Shown one piece after another: positions 31,747 to 43,258 of a DNA stretch of 64,000 bases. Origin of the DNA: Vibrio variabilis (GTDB taxonomy: Bacteria; Pseudomonadota; Gammaproteobacteria; Enterobacterales; Vibrionaceae). Both the position numbers and the translations under genes were made by a program. The notes under the pieces were generated by a model. It worked only from the letters and a program-made list of their open reading frames with translations. It searched no databases and was not told the DNA's origin. The stretch spans positions 1 to 64,000 of the forward strand of contig NZ_JYJK01000130.1 of assembly GCF_003263785.1 (NCBI RefSeq), written 5' to 3'. How positions within the stretch are numbered: position 1 is the stretch's first letter; every line of letters starts with the position of its first letter.

Positions 31747-34320
31747 ATGCAAGAACAATACAACCCACAAGACATTGAACGTAAAGTTCAACAGCATTGG
31801 GACAACAATGAAACCTTTGTTGTAAGTGAAGACCCAAATAAAGAAAAATTCTACTGCCTGTCAATGTTCCCTTACCCAAGCGGACGACTGCACATGGGTC
31901 ACGTACGTAACTACACCATCGGTGATGTGGTATCTCGTTTCCAACGTCTGCAAGGTAAAAACGTAATGCAACCAATCGGTTGGGATGCGTTTGGTCTACC
32001 AGCAGAGAACGCAGCCGTTAAGAACAACACGGCTCCTGCGCCTTGGACGTACGAAAACATCGAATACATGAAAAACCAGCTTAAACTGCTGGGTTTTGGC
32101 TACGACTGGAACCGCGAATTCGCAACGTGTACGCCTGAGTACTACCGTTGGGAGCAAGAGTTCTTCACTAAGCTTTACGAAAAAGGCCTAGTGTACAAGA
32201 AGACCTCTTCGGTTAACTGGTGTCCAAATGACCAAACTGTTCTTGCCAACGAGCAGGTTGAAGATGGCTGCTGCTGGCGCTGTGACACTCCGGTTGAACA
32301 AAAAGAAATTCCGCAGTGGTTCATCAAGATCACTGAGTACGCACAAGAGCTTCTTGACGATCTAGACAACCTTGAAGGTTGGCCTGAAATGGTTAAGACC
32401 ATGCAGCGCAACTGGATTGGTCGCTCTGAAGGTGTTGAGCTCAAGTTTGAAGTTAAAGGTCAACAAGATCTAGAAGTCTACACAACTCGTCCAGATACCC
32501 TAATGGGTGTAACGTACGTGGGTATCGCAGCAGGTCACCCTCTAGCGGCGATCGCGGCTGAAAATAACCCAGAGCTTGCGGCTTTCATCGAAGAGTGCAA
32601 AAACAACAAGGTGGCGGAAGCTGAGCTTGCGACAATGGAGAAGAAAGGTATGGCGACTGGCCTTACTGCTATTCACCCATTGAACGGCCGTGAAGTACCC
32701 GTTTACGTGGCTAACTTCGTATTGATGGACTACGGCACAGGCGCGGTTATGGCGGTTCCAGGTCACGACCAACGCGACTTTGAGTTTGCAACTAAATACG
32801 GTCTAGATATTCTTCCTGTGATTCAGCCAACTGATGGTAGCGAGCTAAACATCTCTGAAGAAGCGTACACAGAGAAAGGCGTACTGTTTAACTCTGGTGA
32901 GTTCGACGGTCTTGAGTTCCAAGCGGCATTTGATGCGATCGCAGCAAAACTCGAAGCTGAAGGCAAAGGTCACAAGACTGTGAACTTCCGTCTACGCGAC
33001 TGGGGTGTATCTCGTCAGCGTTACTGGGGTGCGCCAATCCCAATGGTGACGACTGAAGACGGTGAAGTTCATCCGGTACCTGCGGATCAACTGCCAGTTA
33101 TTCTTCCAGAAGATGTGGTTATGGATGGTGTTACCAGCCCAATCAAAGCCGACAAAGAGTGGGCGAAGACCACATTTAACGGTGAACCAGCACTTCGTGA
33201 AACAGACACGTTCGATACCTTCATGGAATCTTCTTGGTACTACGCGCGTTACTGCTCACCACAAGCGGATGACATTCTAGACCCAGAAAAAGCAAACTAC
33301 TGGCTACCAGTAGACCAGTACATCGGTGGTATCGAGCACGCATGTATGCACCTACTGTACTCGCGCTTCTTCCACAAACTGCTTCGTGACGCAGGTTACG
33401 TAACGTCTGACGAGCCGTTTAAACAGCTACTATGTCAAGGCATGGTACTGGCAGATGCGTTTTACTACGAGAATGACAAAGGCGGTAAAGAGTGGGTGGC
33501 ACCGACTGACGTTGCGGTTGAGCGTGACGGTAAAGGTCGCATCACTTCGGCGAAAGACAACCAAGGCCGTGACGTTGAGCACTCAGGCATGATCAAGATG
33601 TCTAAGTCGAAGAACAACGGTATCGACCCTCAAGAGATGGTAGACAAGTACGGTGCAGATACAGTACGCCTATTCATGATGTTTGCATCACCTGCTGATA
33701 TGACACTTGAGTGGCAAGAGTCTGGTGTTGAAGGCGCTAACCGCTTCCTAAAACGTGTTTGGAAACTGGTTAATGAACACTCATCGAAAGGTGCAGCAGA
33801 AGCCGTAGATACTGCAGCTCTTTCTGGTGACCAAAAAGCACTTCGTCGCGACGTTCACAAGACTATCGCGAAAGTAACGGATGATATCGCTCGTCGTCAA
33901 ACGTTCAACACAGCAATCGCTGCGATCATGGAACTCATGAACAAGCTAGCGAAAGCGCCTCAAGAGTCTGCGCAAGATCGTGCGATTCTAGATGAAGCAT
34001 TAAAAGCAGTCGTTGCCATGCTTTACCCAATCACTCCACATATCTCATTTGAAATGTGGGCTGCTCTAGGTCAATCTGACATTGATAATGCAGTATGGCC
34101 AACGCATGACGAGAAAGCCCTTGTTGAAGACGAGAAGCTGATCGTGGTTCAAGTAAACGGCAAACTGCGCGCTAAACTGACTGTGGCGGCTGACGCGTCT
34201 AAAGAGCAAGTCGAAGAGCTTGGTCTTAACGACGAGAACGTCACTAAGTTCACAGATGGCAAAACGGTTCGTAAAGTGATCTATGTACCAGGTAAGCTAC
34301 TGAATATTGTAGCGAACTAA
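31747..34320 (+). CDS. leuS: Leucyl-tRNA synthetase
   Basis: Class I synthetase charging tRNA-Leu; 857 aa, intact. The HIGH motif appears as [13 protein letters not shown] near residue 45 and the KMSKS motif as KMSKSKNN; an editing (CP1) domain lies between ([12 protein letters not shown]). It opens the leuS-lptE-holA-rsfS-rlmH-mrdA-rodA-rlpA-dacA cluster, followed by a terminator. Confidence 0.98.
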   Translation: MQEQYNPQDIERKVQQHWDNNETFVVSEDPNKEKFYCLSMFPYPSGRLHMGHVRNYTIGDVVSRFQRLQGKNVMQPIGWDAFGLPAENAAVKNNTAPAPWTYENIEYMKNQLKLLGFGYDWNREFATCTPEYYRWEQEFFTKLYEKGLVYKKTSSVNWCPNDQTVLANEQVEDGCCWRCDTPVEQKEIPQWFIKITEYAQELLDDLDNLEGWPEMVKTMQRNWIGRSEGVELKFEVKGQQDLEVYTTRPDTLMGVTYVGIAAGHPLAAIAAENNPELAAFIEECKNNKVAEAELATMEKKGMATGLTAIHPLNGREVPVYVANFVLMDYGTGAVMAVPGHDQRDFEFATKYGLDILPVIQPTDGSELNISEEAYTEKGVLFNSGEFDGLEFQAAFDAIAAKLEAEGKGHKTVNFRLRDWGVSRQRYWGAPIPMVTTEDGEVHPVPADQLPVILPEDVVMDGVTSPIKADKEWAKTTFNGEPALRETDTFDTFMESSWYYARYCSPQADDILDPEKANYWLPVDQYIGGIEHACMHLLYSRFFHKLLRDAGYVTSDEPFKQLLCQGMVLADAFYYENDKGGKEWVAPTDVAVERDGKGRITSAKDNQGRDVEHSGMIKMSKSKNNGIDPQEMVDKYGADTVRLFMMFASPADMTLEWQESGVEGANRFLKRVWKLVNEHSSKGAAEAVDTAALSGDQKALRRDVHKTIAKVTDDIARRQTFNTAIAAIMELMNKLAKAPQESAQDRAILDEALKAVVAMLYPITPHISFEMWAALGQSDIDNAVWPTHDEKALVEDEKLIVVQVNGKLRAKLTVAADASKEQVEELGLNDENVTKFTDGKTVRKVIYVPGKLLNIVAN

Positions 34321-34341
34321 TCATCATCACTTTATGATACT

Positions 34342-34371
34342 AAGAGTCGCAGTTCGCTACTGCGGCTCTTT
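34342..34371 (+). terminator. Probable terminator after leuS
   Basis: Hairpin formed by AGAGTCGCAGT and ACTGCGGCTCT (one mismatch) with a short T run. It may only partly separate leuS from lptE. Confidence 0.6.
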
Positions 34372-34451
34372 CGTCCATTTTAAGCAAAGTCTTATCTAAG
34401 TGTCTGCTCTGGGACTTACATAAGCCTTTTCAACGAGAGTCTTCGGTCGCT

Positions 34452-35024
34452 ATGTTTCGATTCAAACAAAAACTAACACAAGCCAGTTTTATCATTCTTC
34501 TCTCTTCGCTACTGACTGCGTGTGGATTCCAGTTACGTGGCGAGTACTCTGTACCCGAGGATATTACCGCTATCTCTGTCACCAGTTTCGACCAATACAG
34601 TAAGATCACACGCTTGGTCAAAGAGCAGTTGCGCCTTAGCCAAATCGAACTTGTGACACCTAACAAAGATGTACCGAACATACACATCACGGGTGAAACC
34701 ATCACCGACCGTACCCTATCGCTTTATCAAAACACTCGAGCGGCGGAAAAAGAGATCGTCTACGAGGTCAACTATCGAGTCACTGTTCCTGATCTTGGCG
34801 CAAAAGACTTTACCGCAACCATGACTCGTAGCTACCTAGACAACCCTCTATCCGCACTGGCGAAATCCGCAGAGCGTAAGCTTATTGAAGATGAAATGCG
34901 CGAGTTTTCTGCGCAGCAAATGATGCGTCAAATGGCAAGACTGAAAACAGAAATTCAAGAGTTTGAAGAAAAACAAAACCTTGAACAATCAAACAGCAAC
35001 ACGCAAGACAACTCACCGTCTTAA
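34452..35024 (+). CDS. lptE: LPS-assembly lipoprotein LptE
   Basis: Outer-membrane lipoprotein that plugs the LptD translocon for lipopolysaccharide insertion; 190 aa. The lipobox is LLTACG and is followed by the family signature GFQLRG. The second half has an extended Gln/Glu-rich tail (QMMRQMARLKTEIQEFEEKQ). It is followed by holA after 13 nt, as in the conserved cluster. Confidence 0.94.
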   Translation: MFRFKQKLTQASFIILLSSLLTACGFQLRGEYSVPEDITAISVTSFDQYSKITRLVKEQLRLSQIELVTPNKDVPNIHITGETITDRTLSLYQNTRAAEKEIVYEVNYRVTVPDLGAKDFTATMTRSYLDNPLSALAKSAERKLIEDEMREFSAQQMMRQMARLKTEIQEFEEKQNLEQSNSNTQDNSPS

Positions 35025-35037
35025 TAGGTAACCGATA

Positions 35038-36056
35038 GTGAGAATTTTTGCTGACCGCCTTTCTGAGCACCTTACCAACAGTGGCACCACTGCTTCTTGT
35101 TGTTTGGTAATGAACCTCTGTTCGTTCAAGAGAGTCGCGATGCGGTGGTTCGTCATGCCAAGCAGCTTGGCTTTGAAGAACATCACCGTTTTAGTGTCGA
35201 CAGCTCGCTTGACTGGAATGAGGTGTATGATTGCACGCAAGCAATGAGTCTCTTCTCCTCAAAGCAAATCATTGAACTCAGCGTACCAGAGACCGGTGTT
35301 AATGCCGGTATTGCCAAACAGCTCGCCGATATCGCACCTACTCTGCATGAAGACATTGTGCTTATCATCACTGGCACTAAGCTTACCCGTGCGCAAGAAT
35401 CTGCGAAATGGTTTAAGGCGCTCAGCGGCTGCTTAGTCAGTTGCAATACGCCGGATATTAAACAGTTGCCACAATGGGTCATGAGGCGCTGCCGAGCCCA
35501 TCAATTAATGCCTGATGGGGAAGCCGTTCAACTGCTTTGCCAATGGCATGAAGGCAACCTATTTGCTTTGTCACAAAGCCTTGAAAAGCTCGGTTTGCTC
35601 TACCCTGATGGTCAATTGACACTGCTGAGGGTTCAAGAGTCGCTCAGCAGACACAATCACTTCACTGTATTTCATTGGGTTGATGCCCTGTTGGAAGGCA
35701 AGCCAAAACGCGCTCATCGCATCTTGAGTCAGCTTGAAGCTGAAGGCATAGAAGCCACGATTTTACTGCGCACGATCCAAAAAGAGTTGGTACAACTGGG
35801 TAAGATGCAAGCCATGCTAGCTCAATCGTCACTGGGTCAGGTGCTTGATCAGTTTCGAGTATGGCAAAATAAAAAGCCGCTCTATAGCGCGGCACTAAAC
35901 CGACTCTCACCAGAAAAACTGCGCCAAAACATTCAGTTGCTCAGTGCCATTGAGGTGCAGGTGAAAACCCAATACGAGCAAAGCCCTTGGCCATACTTGC
36001 AGCAACTGTCTCTTAACCTGAGCAGTGCTGACAACGGCCTGTCTTTGCAACCCTAA
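35038..36056 (+). CDS. holA: DNA polymerase III delta subunit (frame disrupted near 35075)
   Basis: Clamp-loader delta subunit, which opens the beta sliding clamp. The downstream frame (FGNEPLFVQESRDAVVRHAK, ILSQLEAEGIEATILLRTIQ) clearly matches HolA, but its first methionine lacks the conserved N-terminus. That N-terminus is found in another frame from GTG 35038 (VRIFADRLSEHL). One added C at 35075-35076 joins it as LTQQWHHCFLLFGNEP, for 339 aa. An essential gene, so a sequencing deletion is most likely. nadD, usually next, is absent here. Confidence 0.9.
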
Positions 36057-36127
36057 AATCGTGATATAATTACCGATCGATTGAGTAGCGATACTCTCCT
36101 AACTATACATACACTGAGGAATCTCTT

Positions 36128-36445
36128 TTGCAACGCGAAGAATTGAAACTTTTTCTAGCTGATAAAGCGGACGATATGAAAGCCCAAGACATAGTCACCC
36201 TTGATGTTGAAGGCAAGTCTAGCGTCACAGACTTTATGATCGTCTGTACTGGCACTTCTAGAAGACACGTCATTTCAATTGCGGATCATGTGGCTGCAGA
36301 AGTGAAAAAGCTTGGTCTTGAACCACTTGGTATCGATGGCAGCACCGAGGGCGAGTGGGTCGTACTGGATATGGGCTCGACCATGCTACACGTGATGCAG
36401 GAAGAGCACCGTGAGCTATACCAACTAGAAAAGCTTTGGAGCTAA
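36128..36445 (+). CDS. rsfS: Ribosomal silencing factor RsfS
   Basis: Protein that binds ribosomal protein uL14 and blocks subunit joining in stationary phase; 105 aa. It shows the family blocks [22 protein letters not shown] and [18 protein letters not shown] (given here as landmarks, first near residue 20). Translation begins at a TTG (36128) after TGAGGA. It overlaps none of its neighbours and is 4 nt before rlmH, so the two are probably co-translated. Confidence 0.95.
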   Translation: MQREELKLFLADKADDMKAQDIVTLDVEGKSSVTDFMIVCTGTSRRHVISIADHVAAEVKKLGLEPLGIDGSTEGEWVVLDMGSTMLHVMQEEHRELYQLEKLWS

Positions 36446-36449
36446 TCGT

Positions 36450-36919
36450 TTGAAACTTCAACTGATCGCCGTTGGCACTAAAATGCCTAAGTGGGTAGAA
36501 GAAGGCTTTCAAGAGTATCGTCGCCGCTTCCCACATGATATGCCACTGGAACTCATCGAAATTACCGCAGGTAAGCGAGGCAAAAATGCCGACATCGCGC
36601 GTATCCTCCAAAAAGAAGGGGAAGCGATGCTTGCTGCCGTGCCAAAAGGCAACCGTATTGTCACTTTGGATATTCCCGGTAAAAATGGGACACACCGCAA
36701 CTCGCTGAGCAGTTAGAAAGCTGGAAGCTCGATGGTCGTGATGTTTCTATCTTGATTGGCGGCCCTGAAGGATTGGCTCCTGCTTGTAAAGCAGCCGCAG
36801 ACCAAAGCTGGTCTTTGTCTGCGTTAACACTTCCTCACCCGCTAGTACGTATTGTGATGGCGGAGAGCTTGTACCGAGCATGGTCAATTACCGCTAATCA
36901 TCCGTATCACAGAGAGTAA
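36450..36919 (+). CDS. rlmH: 23S rRNA pseudouridine1915 N3-methyltransferase RlmH (frame disrupted near 36683)
   Basis: SPOUT methyltransferase acting on 23S rRNA; 156 aa after repair (E. coli 155). The frame stops early at 36716 because GGTAAAAATGG has five A where six are needed ([16 protein letters not shown]). The restored C-terminus contains the SAM-binding knot motifs [10 protein letters not shown] and [14 protein letters not shown], ending at 36919. A classical homopolymer undercall. It lies between rsfS and mrdA. Confidence 0.95.
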
Positions 36920-36930
36920 TTGAGCTAGCG

Positions 36931-38817
36931 ATGAAACGTAAACGCAGCCAGATACGGGACCATCAGGCCGAGGCGCGACTCTTCAAAAGTCGCGCCATTG
37001 TGGCGTTTGTTGGTATCGTTGTGATGATGTTGGTGCTCGTCGCTAACCTCTACAACATCCAGATCAACCAGTATCAAGACTACAAGACCCGCTCGAACGA
37101 TAACCGCATTAAGGTGGTGCCGATCGCGCCAAACCGCGGACTTATCTACGACCGTAACGGTATCTTGCTTGCTGAGAACCGCCCTGTCTTCAACTTGGAA
37201 GTCACTCCAGAGAAAGTCAAAGACATGGATGCGACCATCCAAGCGCTGCGGCAATATCTAGAGATCTCTCCTGAGCGAGAAGAAGCCTTCAATCGCGATC
37301 GCAAGCGCACACGTCGCTTCAAGTCGATCCCGCTTCTGACCCAATTAACTGAAGACCAAGTCGCGATCTTTTCCGTCCATCAGCATAAGTTCCCGGGCGT
37401 TGAGATTGCTGCGAACCTAAAACGCTTCTATCCATACGGTGATGTGCTTACTCACGTGATTGGTTATGTGTCCCGCATTAATGACCGAGACATGCGCCGC
37501 CTGATCCGTGAAGAGAAAGACGCCAATTATCAAGCGACTCGTGATATTGGTAAGCTCGGTATTGAGCGCTACTACGAAGATATTTTGCACGGCACCGCTG
37601 GCTATCAAGAAGTAGAAGTGAACAGTCGCGGCCGCGTATTAAGAACCCTCAAATTCGTGCCACCAGTCCCAGGCAAAGACATCGTTCTTAACCTGGATAT
37701 CACGCTTCAGCTTAAAGTTCACAAGCTGCTCGATGGCAGACGTGGCTCAGCGATCATTCTTGATCCTAGTGACAACGGTGTCTTAGCGATGGTATCTAGC
37801 CCAAGCTACGACCCGAATGCCTTTGTGAACGGGATCTCCGGTAAAGGCTATCGCGCGCTATTAGAAGACAAAAACCGTCCACTAGTAAACCGCGCGACTT
37901 TGGGTATCTATCCACCCGCTTCGACGGTGAAGCCGTTTATCGCGGTTGGCGCACTTCAAGAAGGCGTCATTACCACCAAGACCACACGTAATGACCCGGG
38001 GTACTGGCGTATTCCAAACTCTAAGACGCGCCCATTCCGTGACTGGTTGCGTTGGGGACATGGTAAGGTTGATATTGTCAAAGCGATTGAAGAGTCAGTG
38101 GATACTTTCTACTACCAAATTGCTTACGATATGGGCATCGACCGCCTATCTAAATGGATGATGATGTTTGGTTTCGGCGATTATACTGGCATTGATATCT
38201 TTGAAGAGAGCAAAGCCAATATGCCAACTCGCGAATGGAAGATGGCACGACACCGCACGCCATGGTATCAAGGCGATACCATCCCTGTCGGTATCGGTCA
38301 GGGTTATTGGACAGCAACGCCGATGCAGATAGCGAAAGCGACCTCCGTTCTCGTCAATCGCGGTGAAGTTCTCTCCCCTCACCTGCTGCGTGCAACCATC
38401 AACAATGGCGACAGCTTTGACCATCAAACCTTGAGTGAAGTTGACTCAAGACCACCCATCACTGGTGTACAAGAGCGCTACTGGGACATTGCGTTAGAAG
38501 GTATGCGACGTGTGAATCACGGCGTTAAAGGTACCGCTCGACGTGCCTTCACCAATATGCCTTATCAAAGCGGTGGTAAATCAGGAACCGCGCAGGTATT
38601 TAGCTTGGCAGAAGACGAAGAGTATAATGCTGAAGAGCTCGCTGAACACCTCAAAGACCACGCATTGTTTACCGGCTTTGCACCGTTTGAGAATCCTAAG
38701 GTCGTGGTTACTGTCGTTCTTGAGAACGCCGGTGGTGGTTCTAGCAACGGTGCGCCAGTCGCTCGACAACTGTTCGACTTGGCATTGGCAGAAAAGGAAG
38801 AGAGTGAAGAAGAATGA
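36931..38817 (+). CDS. mrdA: Penicillin-binding protein 2
   Basis: Transpeptidase of the elongasome that with RodA builds the lateral wall; 628 aa. It has an N-terminal membrane anchor, the family block [14 protein letters not shown], the active-site STVK in PPASTVKP, the SxD motif in EESVDTF, and KSGTAQ. It overlaps rodA by 4 nt and starts 11 nt after rlmH. Together with rodA it is the rod-shape synthesis pair. Confidence 0.97.
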   Translation: MKRKRSQIRDHQAEARLFKSRAIVAFVGIVVMMLVLVANLYNIQINQYQDYKTRSNDNRIKVVPIAPNRGLIYDRNGILLAENRPVFNLEVTPEKVKDMDATIQALRQYLEISPEREEAFNRDRKRTRRFKSIPLLTQLTEDQVAIFSVHQHKFPGVEIAANLKRFYPYGDVLTHVIGYVSRINDRDMRRLIREEKDANYQATRDIGKLGIERYYEDILHGTAGYQEVEVNSRGRVLRTLKFVPPVPGKDIVLNLDITLQLKVHKLLDGRRGSAIILDPSDNGVLAMVSSPSYDPNAFVNGISGKGYRALLEDKNRPLVNRATLGIYPPASTVKPFIAVGALQEGVITTKTTRNDPGYWRIPNSKTRPFRDWLRWGHGKVDIVKAIEESVDTFYYQIAYDMGIDRLSKWMMMFGFGDYTGIDIFEESKANMPTREWKMARHRTPWYQGDTIPVGIGQGYWTATPMQIAKATSVLVNRGEVLSPHLLRATINNGDSFDHQTLSEVDSRPPITGVQERYWDIALEGMRRVNHGVKGTARRAFTNMPYQSGGKSGTAQVFSLAEDEEYNAEELAEHLKDHALFTGFAPFENPKVVVTVVLENAGGGSSNGAPVARQLFDLALAEKEESEEE

Positions 38818-39935
38818 GATTTGATCCTTCCACCGGTCAAAGCCGAGTAATGTTTGAGCGCTTCCACATTGACTTGCCTTTGGTGCTGGGAATTCTGGCG
38901 CTTATGGGGTTTGGTCTTGTGGTGATGTACAGCGCCAGCGGCCAAAGTATGGCAATGATGGACAGACAAGCGATGCGTATGGTGCTTGCTCTTGTGGTAA
39001 TGGTTGTTCTGGCTCAACTATCGCCAAGAACCTACGAGACCTTGGCTCCCTTGATGTTCTTTGCGGGCGTCATGCTGCTATTTGGCGTGTTATTCTTTGG
39101 TGAAGCATCTAAAGGTGCACAACGCTGGCTAAATCTGGGCTTTGTGCGCTTTCAGCCCTCCGAACTTCTCAAGTTGGCGGTACCGCTGATGGTGGCGCGA
39201 TATATTGGTAAACGTTCACTACCCATCACGTTTCAGACCTTGCTCATCTCGCTAGTGATGGTGTTCGTACCGACAATATTAATCGCTAAGCAGCCAGACC
39301 TTGGTACTTCCATTTTGATTGCCGCCTCGGGGATTTTCGTTATCTTTTTAGCCGGCATTAGTTGGAAAATTATCTTTGGTGCCGTGGTCGCACTAAGTGC
39401 ATTTATTCCTGTACTTTGGTTCTTCTTGATGCGTGAGTATCAAAAAGTGCGCGTACGTACCTTGTTTGACCCCGAGTCGGATCCTCTGGGCGCGGGCTAT
39501 CACATCATTCAAAGTAAAATTGCTATCGGTTCTGGGGGAATTACCGGTAAAGGTTGGATGCAAGGCACCCAATCACAGCTCGAGTTCTTGCCTGAGCGTC
39601 ACACCGACTTCATCTTTGCCGTTATCGCAGAAGAATGGGGAATGATTGGCATTCTACTGCTACTTACTCTCTACCTATTCATCATCGGGCGAGGCTTATA
39701 TCTCGCTAGTTCCGCTCAAACTGCATTTGGTCGAATGATGGCCGGCAGTATCGTTCTGAGCTTCTTCGTTTATGTTTTTGTAAATATTGGTATGGTGAGC
39801 GGTATATTACCGGTAGTTGGTGTACCATTGCCGCTTGTCAGCTACGGTGGCACCTCCATGGTGACCCTAATGGCTGGATTTGGCATTCTAATGTCCATTC
39901 ATACACACAGAAAAGCATTCTCAAAGGCAACCTAA
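38814..39935 (+). CDS. rodA: Rod-shape peptidoglycan glycosyltransferase RodA
   Basis: SEDS-family multi-span membrane polymerase that works with PBP2; 373 aa. Typical SEDS blocks include [52 protein letters not shown] and [11 protein letters not shown]. It is translationally coupled to mrdA (4-nt overlap), and rlpA follows with its ATG at the rodA stop. Confidence 0.97.
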   Translation: MRFDPSTGQSRVMFERFHIDLPLVLGILALMGFGLVVMYSASGQSMAMMDRQAMRMVLALVVMVVLAQLSPRTYETLAPLMFFAGVMLLFGVLFFGEASKGAQRWLNLGFVRFQPSELLKLAVPLMVARYIGKRSLPITFQTLLISLVMVFVPTILIAKQPDLGTSILIAASGIFVIFLAGISWKIIFGAVVALSAFIPVLWFFLMREYQKVRVRTLFDPESDPLGAGYHIIQSKIAIGSGGITGKGWMQGTQSQLEFLPERHTDFIFAVIAEEWGMIGILLLLTLYLFIIGRGLYLASSAQTAFGRMMAGSIVLSFFVYVFVNIGMVSGILPVVGVPLPLVSYGGTSMVTLMAGFGILMSIHTHRKAFSKAT

Positions 39936-40738
39936 TGAACAAATGGAATGACATACTGCGCCAGCGCCTTTCTTGGCTTGGTTTAGCCTTAGGGCTGACC
40001 TTACTAGCTGGATGCTCGTCGTCCTCAGACAGTCGCTATGATCTGAAAGACGATGTGGCGCCTAACGCGCCTATTTCTGTCGATCATATTGAAGGCGCGG
40101 TGCCAAAATATGAACCATACAGTCTCGGAGGCAATAAGAGTTACCGTCTGCGCGGCAAAAGCTACACAGTGATTAAAGACCCTGCAGGTTTCAAAGAGCG
40201 TGGCGAAGCATCTTGGTACGGCAAAAAGTTCCATGGACACTTAACCTCGAATGGCGAAGTGTACGACATGTACTCAATGTCGGCGGCGCATAAAACTTTG
40301 CCTCTGCCGAGCTATGTCAAAGTGAAAAATCTTGATAACGGAAAAGAGACGATTGTTCGCGTTAATGACCGAGGCCCTTTTCATGACGGCCGTATTATCG
40401 ACCTAAGTTATGCCGCTGCAAACAAGCTAGATGTGATTAAAACGGGGACGGCTAACGTTGAAATTGAAGTGATTATCGTCGAAAAGCCGTCCAGCCAACA
40501 TGAGCTGAGCAAGCACCCGGAGTACACGATTCAAGTCGCTGCCTCACCGCATAAAGATCGCATCGACAACTTGTCCAAGCAACTGAGCGAAAAACTATCG
40601 GTTGACACCTTTCTTACCCCGGTAAACAAAAATTATCGACTAATGCTTGGCCCATTTAAAGATTACAAGCAAACCCAAGACGTGCTGGAGCAGGTGCAAA
40701 AGATTGGCTACCCCTCAGCTTTCGTCAAAAAACTGTAA
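39935..40738 (+). CDS. rlpA: Septal-ring lytic transglycosylase RlpA
   Basis: Outer-membrane lipoprotein of 267 aa. The lipobox is LLAGC; the double-psi beta-barrel domain (GEASWYGKKFHGHLTSNGE, VNDRGPFHDGRIIDLSYAAA) cleaves denuded glycans, and a C-terminal SPOR domain (YTIQVAASPHKD to SAFVKKL) targets septal peptidoglycan. The start overlaps the rodA stop. It is part of the cell-wall cluster with dacA next. Confidence 0.95.
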   Translation: MNKWNDILRQRLSWLGLALGLTLLAGCSSSSDSRYDLKDDVAPNAPISVDHIEGAVPKYEPYSLGGNKSYRLRGKSYTVIKDPAGFKERGEASWYGKKFHGHLTSNGEVYDMYSMSAAHKTLPLPSYVKVKNLDNGKETIVRVNDRGPFHDGRIIDLSYAAANKLDVIKTGTANVEIEVIIVEKPSSQHELSKHPEYTIQVAASPHKDRIDNLSKQLSEKLSVDTFLTPVNKNYRLMLGPFKDYKQTQDVLEQVQKIGYPSAFVKKL

Positions 40739-40837
40739 ACATCATTGACATAAATAACCGTTGTTACTTAGTGTAAGCTATCTAGTTTGCAGGCAACATT
40801 CTGTTACTATACGAACTATTACTCAAACGCATTCGAA

Positions 40838-42016
40838 ATGAATAAGAATAAATCTTCTATGAAATTTGTAACCACTATTGCTCTTTCCGCAACTTTGGCA
40901 GCGACTTCTGCCTCTGCGGCACCTGTTGTCATGCCTGATGCACCTCAAATCGCAGCCAAAGGCTTCGTTTTGATGGACTACAACTCTGGTAAGGTTCTCG
41001 CTGAGAAAGAAATGAATACTCAGCTTCACCCAGCCAGTTTGACTAAAATGATGACCAGCTATGTGATCGGTCAAGAGCTAAAGCGTGGCAATATCGCACC
41101 ACAAGACGAAGTGACCATCAGCAAGAATGCGTGGGCAAAAAACTTCCCTGATTCATCAAAAATGTTCATTGAAGTCGGCACTAAGGTCACCGTTGATGAG
41201 CTAAATAAAGGCATCATCATTCAATCGGGCAACGATGCTTGTGTGGCGATGGCTGAGCACATTGCAGGCTCAGAAGATGCGTTCGTTGACCTTATGAATG
41301 CCTGGGCGAAGTCTATTGGCATGACCAACTCGCACTTCGCTAACGTTCACGGTCTAGACAACCCGAACCTGTACTCAACGCCTTACGACATGGCACTATT
41401 AGGTCGCGCACTTATCAAAGACGTGCCAGATGAGTACCGTATCTACTCTGAGAAGAAATTTACCTACAACGGCATCACCCAATACAACCGTAACGGTCTG
41501 CTTTGGGATAAGAGCATGAACGTTGATGGCATCAAAACTGGCCACACGAGCAAAGCAGGTTACAGCCTAGTGAGCTCTGCGACTGAGGGTAAGATGCGCC
41601 TTGTCGCGGTTGTGATGGGCACGAAGAGCGCTAACGCTCGTAAATCAGAAAGCAAAAAGCTACTGAGCTACGGCTTCCGCTTCTTCGAAACGGTGAACCC
41701 ACACAAAGCTGACGAAACCTTCGTTGAAGAGAAAGTGTGGATGGGTGACAAAGACGCAGTCGCACTTGGTGTGGATCAAGACACGTATGTCACACTGCCA
41801 CGCGGCCAAGCGAAAAACCTAAAAGCAAGCTTCGTACTTGAAAAACAGCTAGAAGCACCAATATCTAAGGGCGATGTCGTTGGTAAGCTATACTATCAAC
41901 TAGAAGGCGAAGACGTTGCTGAATATCCGCTGCTTGCTCTTGAAGATGTTCAAGAAGGTAGCCTGTTCAGTCGCTTGTGGGATTACATCGTATTACTTTT
42001 CAAGAGCTTTTTCTAA
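40838..42016 (+). CDS. dacA: D-alanyl-D-alanine carboxypeptidase (PBP5/6 type)
   Basis: Low-molecular-weight PBP trimming pentapeptides; 392 aa from ATG 40838 (MNKNKSSMKFVT). It has a signal peptide (ATLAATSASA), the catalytic motif SLTK in HPASLTKMM, SGN in IIQSGNDACVAM and KTG in VDGIKTGHT, and a C-terminal amphipathic membrane anchor (SRLWDYIVLLFKSFF). A TTGACA box at 40745 may mark an own promoter. A strong terminator follows. Confidence 0.97.
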   Translation: MNKNKSSMKFVTTIALSATLAATSASAAPVVMPDAPQIAAKGFVLMDYNSGKVLAEKEMNTQLHPASLTKMMTSYVIGQELKRGNIAPQDEVTISKNAWAKNFPDSSKMFIEVGTKVTVDELNKGIIIQSGNDACVAMAEHIAGSEDAFVDLMNAWAKSIGMTNSHFANVHGLDNPNLYSTPYDMALLGRALIKDVPDEYRIYSEKKFTYNGITQYNRNGLLWDKSMNVDGIKTGHTSKAGYSLVSSATEGKMRLVAVVMGTKSANARKSESKKLLSYGFRFFETVNPHKADETFVEEKVWMGDKDAVALGVDQDTYVTLPRGQAKNLKASFVLEKQLEAPISKGDVVGKLYYQLEGEDVAEYPLLALEDVQEGSLFSRLWDYIVLLFKSFF

Positions 42017-42051
42017 GCCTTAGCGTTTAACGCGAAAGTAATCGAGTCATC

Positions 42052-42081
42052 GTAAAGCCGCTTTAAGCGGCTTTACTTTTT
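42052..42081 (+). terminator. Terminator of dacA
   Basis: GTAAAGCCGC (42052-42061) pairs with GCGGCTTTAC (42067-42076), followed by a T tract. Confidence 0.9.
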
Positions 42082-42159
42082 CATTGGCTTGAGATCGTCC
42101 ACGTAAGGCATTACTATTCGCACCGTTATAAAGAATTGGTATTTTTTGGAGTCCCTATT

Positions 42160-42438
42160 ATGTTGACCATCAACTCTGATGCAAAACTCAAAGACCTACT
42201 CGAGTTCCCTTGCTCGTTTACCTTCAAAGTGATGGGTTACGCTAAACCAGAGCTTCCTGAAAAAGTGTTGGAAGTGATCCAACGCCACGCGCCTGGGGAC
42301 TACAGCCCAACCATCAAACCTAGTGCCAAAGGCAACTACCACGCTGTATCGATTAACATTACAGCGACCTCAATCGAGCAGGTAGAAACCCTTTACAAAG
42401 AACTTGGTGATATCGACATCGTTCGCATGGTTCTGTAA
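42160..42438 (+). CDS. ybeD: YbeD family protein (DUF493/UPF0250)
   Basis: 92-aa protein of the YbeD family, small alpha/beta fold of uncertain function. Conserved stretches are [30 protein letters not shown] and [14 protein letters not shown]. The ATG 42160 is chosen because the family starts there ([10 protein letters not shown]). It is placed between dacA and lipB as in E. coli. Confidence 0.93.
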   Translation: MLTINSDAKLKDLLEFPCSFTFKVMGYAKPELPEKVLEVIQRHAPGDYSPTIKPSAKGNYHAVSINITATSIEQVETLYKELGDIDIVRMVL

Positions 42439-42463
42439 AAATTTGAAACTTTAAATTTTTTTT

Positions 42464-42490
42464 GAAAGCAGCTTCGGCTGCTTTCTTTTT
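42464..42490 (+). terminator. Terminator of ybeD
   Basis: GAAAGCAGC, TTCG tetraloop and GCTGCTTTC (42464-42485), then a T run. Confidence 0.9.
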
Positions 42491-42613
42491 ATTTATCAAC
42501 GAGATAAAAGTACTTCATCATACATTGGTTAAGAATTCGTTATTTATTGGTAGTTCAAAACCATCAACATGTTTATAATGCGAATACTTTATTAAGTGGC
42601 AGCGAGGTGACTG

Positions 42614-43254
42614 GTGGAAAATCAGCTAGTTGTAAGGAAGCTTGGGCGAAAAGACTACGAACCTGTCTGGAAAGCCATGCATGATTTCACTGACAATCGA
42701 ACAGACGACACACGCGACGAAGTGTGGTTAGTGGAACACAACCCGGTCTTTACTCAAGGACAAGCAGGTAAAGAAGAGCACCTACTCAACACTGGTGATA
42801 TTCCCGTCATTCAAAGCGATCGCGGCGGTCAGGTGACCTATCATGGTCCCGGCCAGCTCGTGGCCTACTTTCTTATCAATCTGCGTCGTAAAAAGCTTGG
42901 CGTTCGCGAGCTGGTTACGCACATCGAAAACCTCGTTATCAAGACACTTAACGCGTATGATATTGAGTCAGCGGCACGACCGGATGCCCCTGGAGTGTAT
43001 GTCGATGGTAAAAAAGTCTGTTCGCTCGGTCTGCGCATCCGCAAAGGCTGCTCATTCCACGGACTGGCGCTAAATATTAATATGGATCTCTCCCCTTTCC
43101 TTCGTATCAACCCTTGCGGCTATGCAGGGATGGAAATGGTTCAAGTGAGCCAACTGGGTGGTCCAAAAGAGGTCTCGATTGTCGAAGACAAATGATCAAA
43201 GCACTATTAGAAATACTTGATTACGAGCAAGTAGAATTCAGCGAAGAAGCATAA
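42614..43254 (+). CDS. lipB: Octanoyltransferase LipB (frame disrupted near 43193)
   Basis: Transfers octanoyl groups from acyl carrier protein to lipoyl domains; 213 aa after repair. Motifs include [18 protein letters not shown] with the catalytic region, and [20 protein letters not shown]. Translation begins at GTG 42614 after GAGGTGA. The frame stops early at 43195 because of one missing base in GACAAATGATC. Restored, it continues [19 protein letters not shown] to 43254, 4 nt before lipA. The pair makes the lipoate cofactor. Confidence 0.95.
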
Positions 43255-43258
43255 GACG

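Noticed and set aside
40745-40773. Promoter with TTGACA before dacA
   Set aside because: The -35 is good but no clear -10 is found at 16-18 nt.
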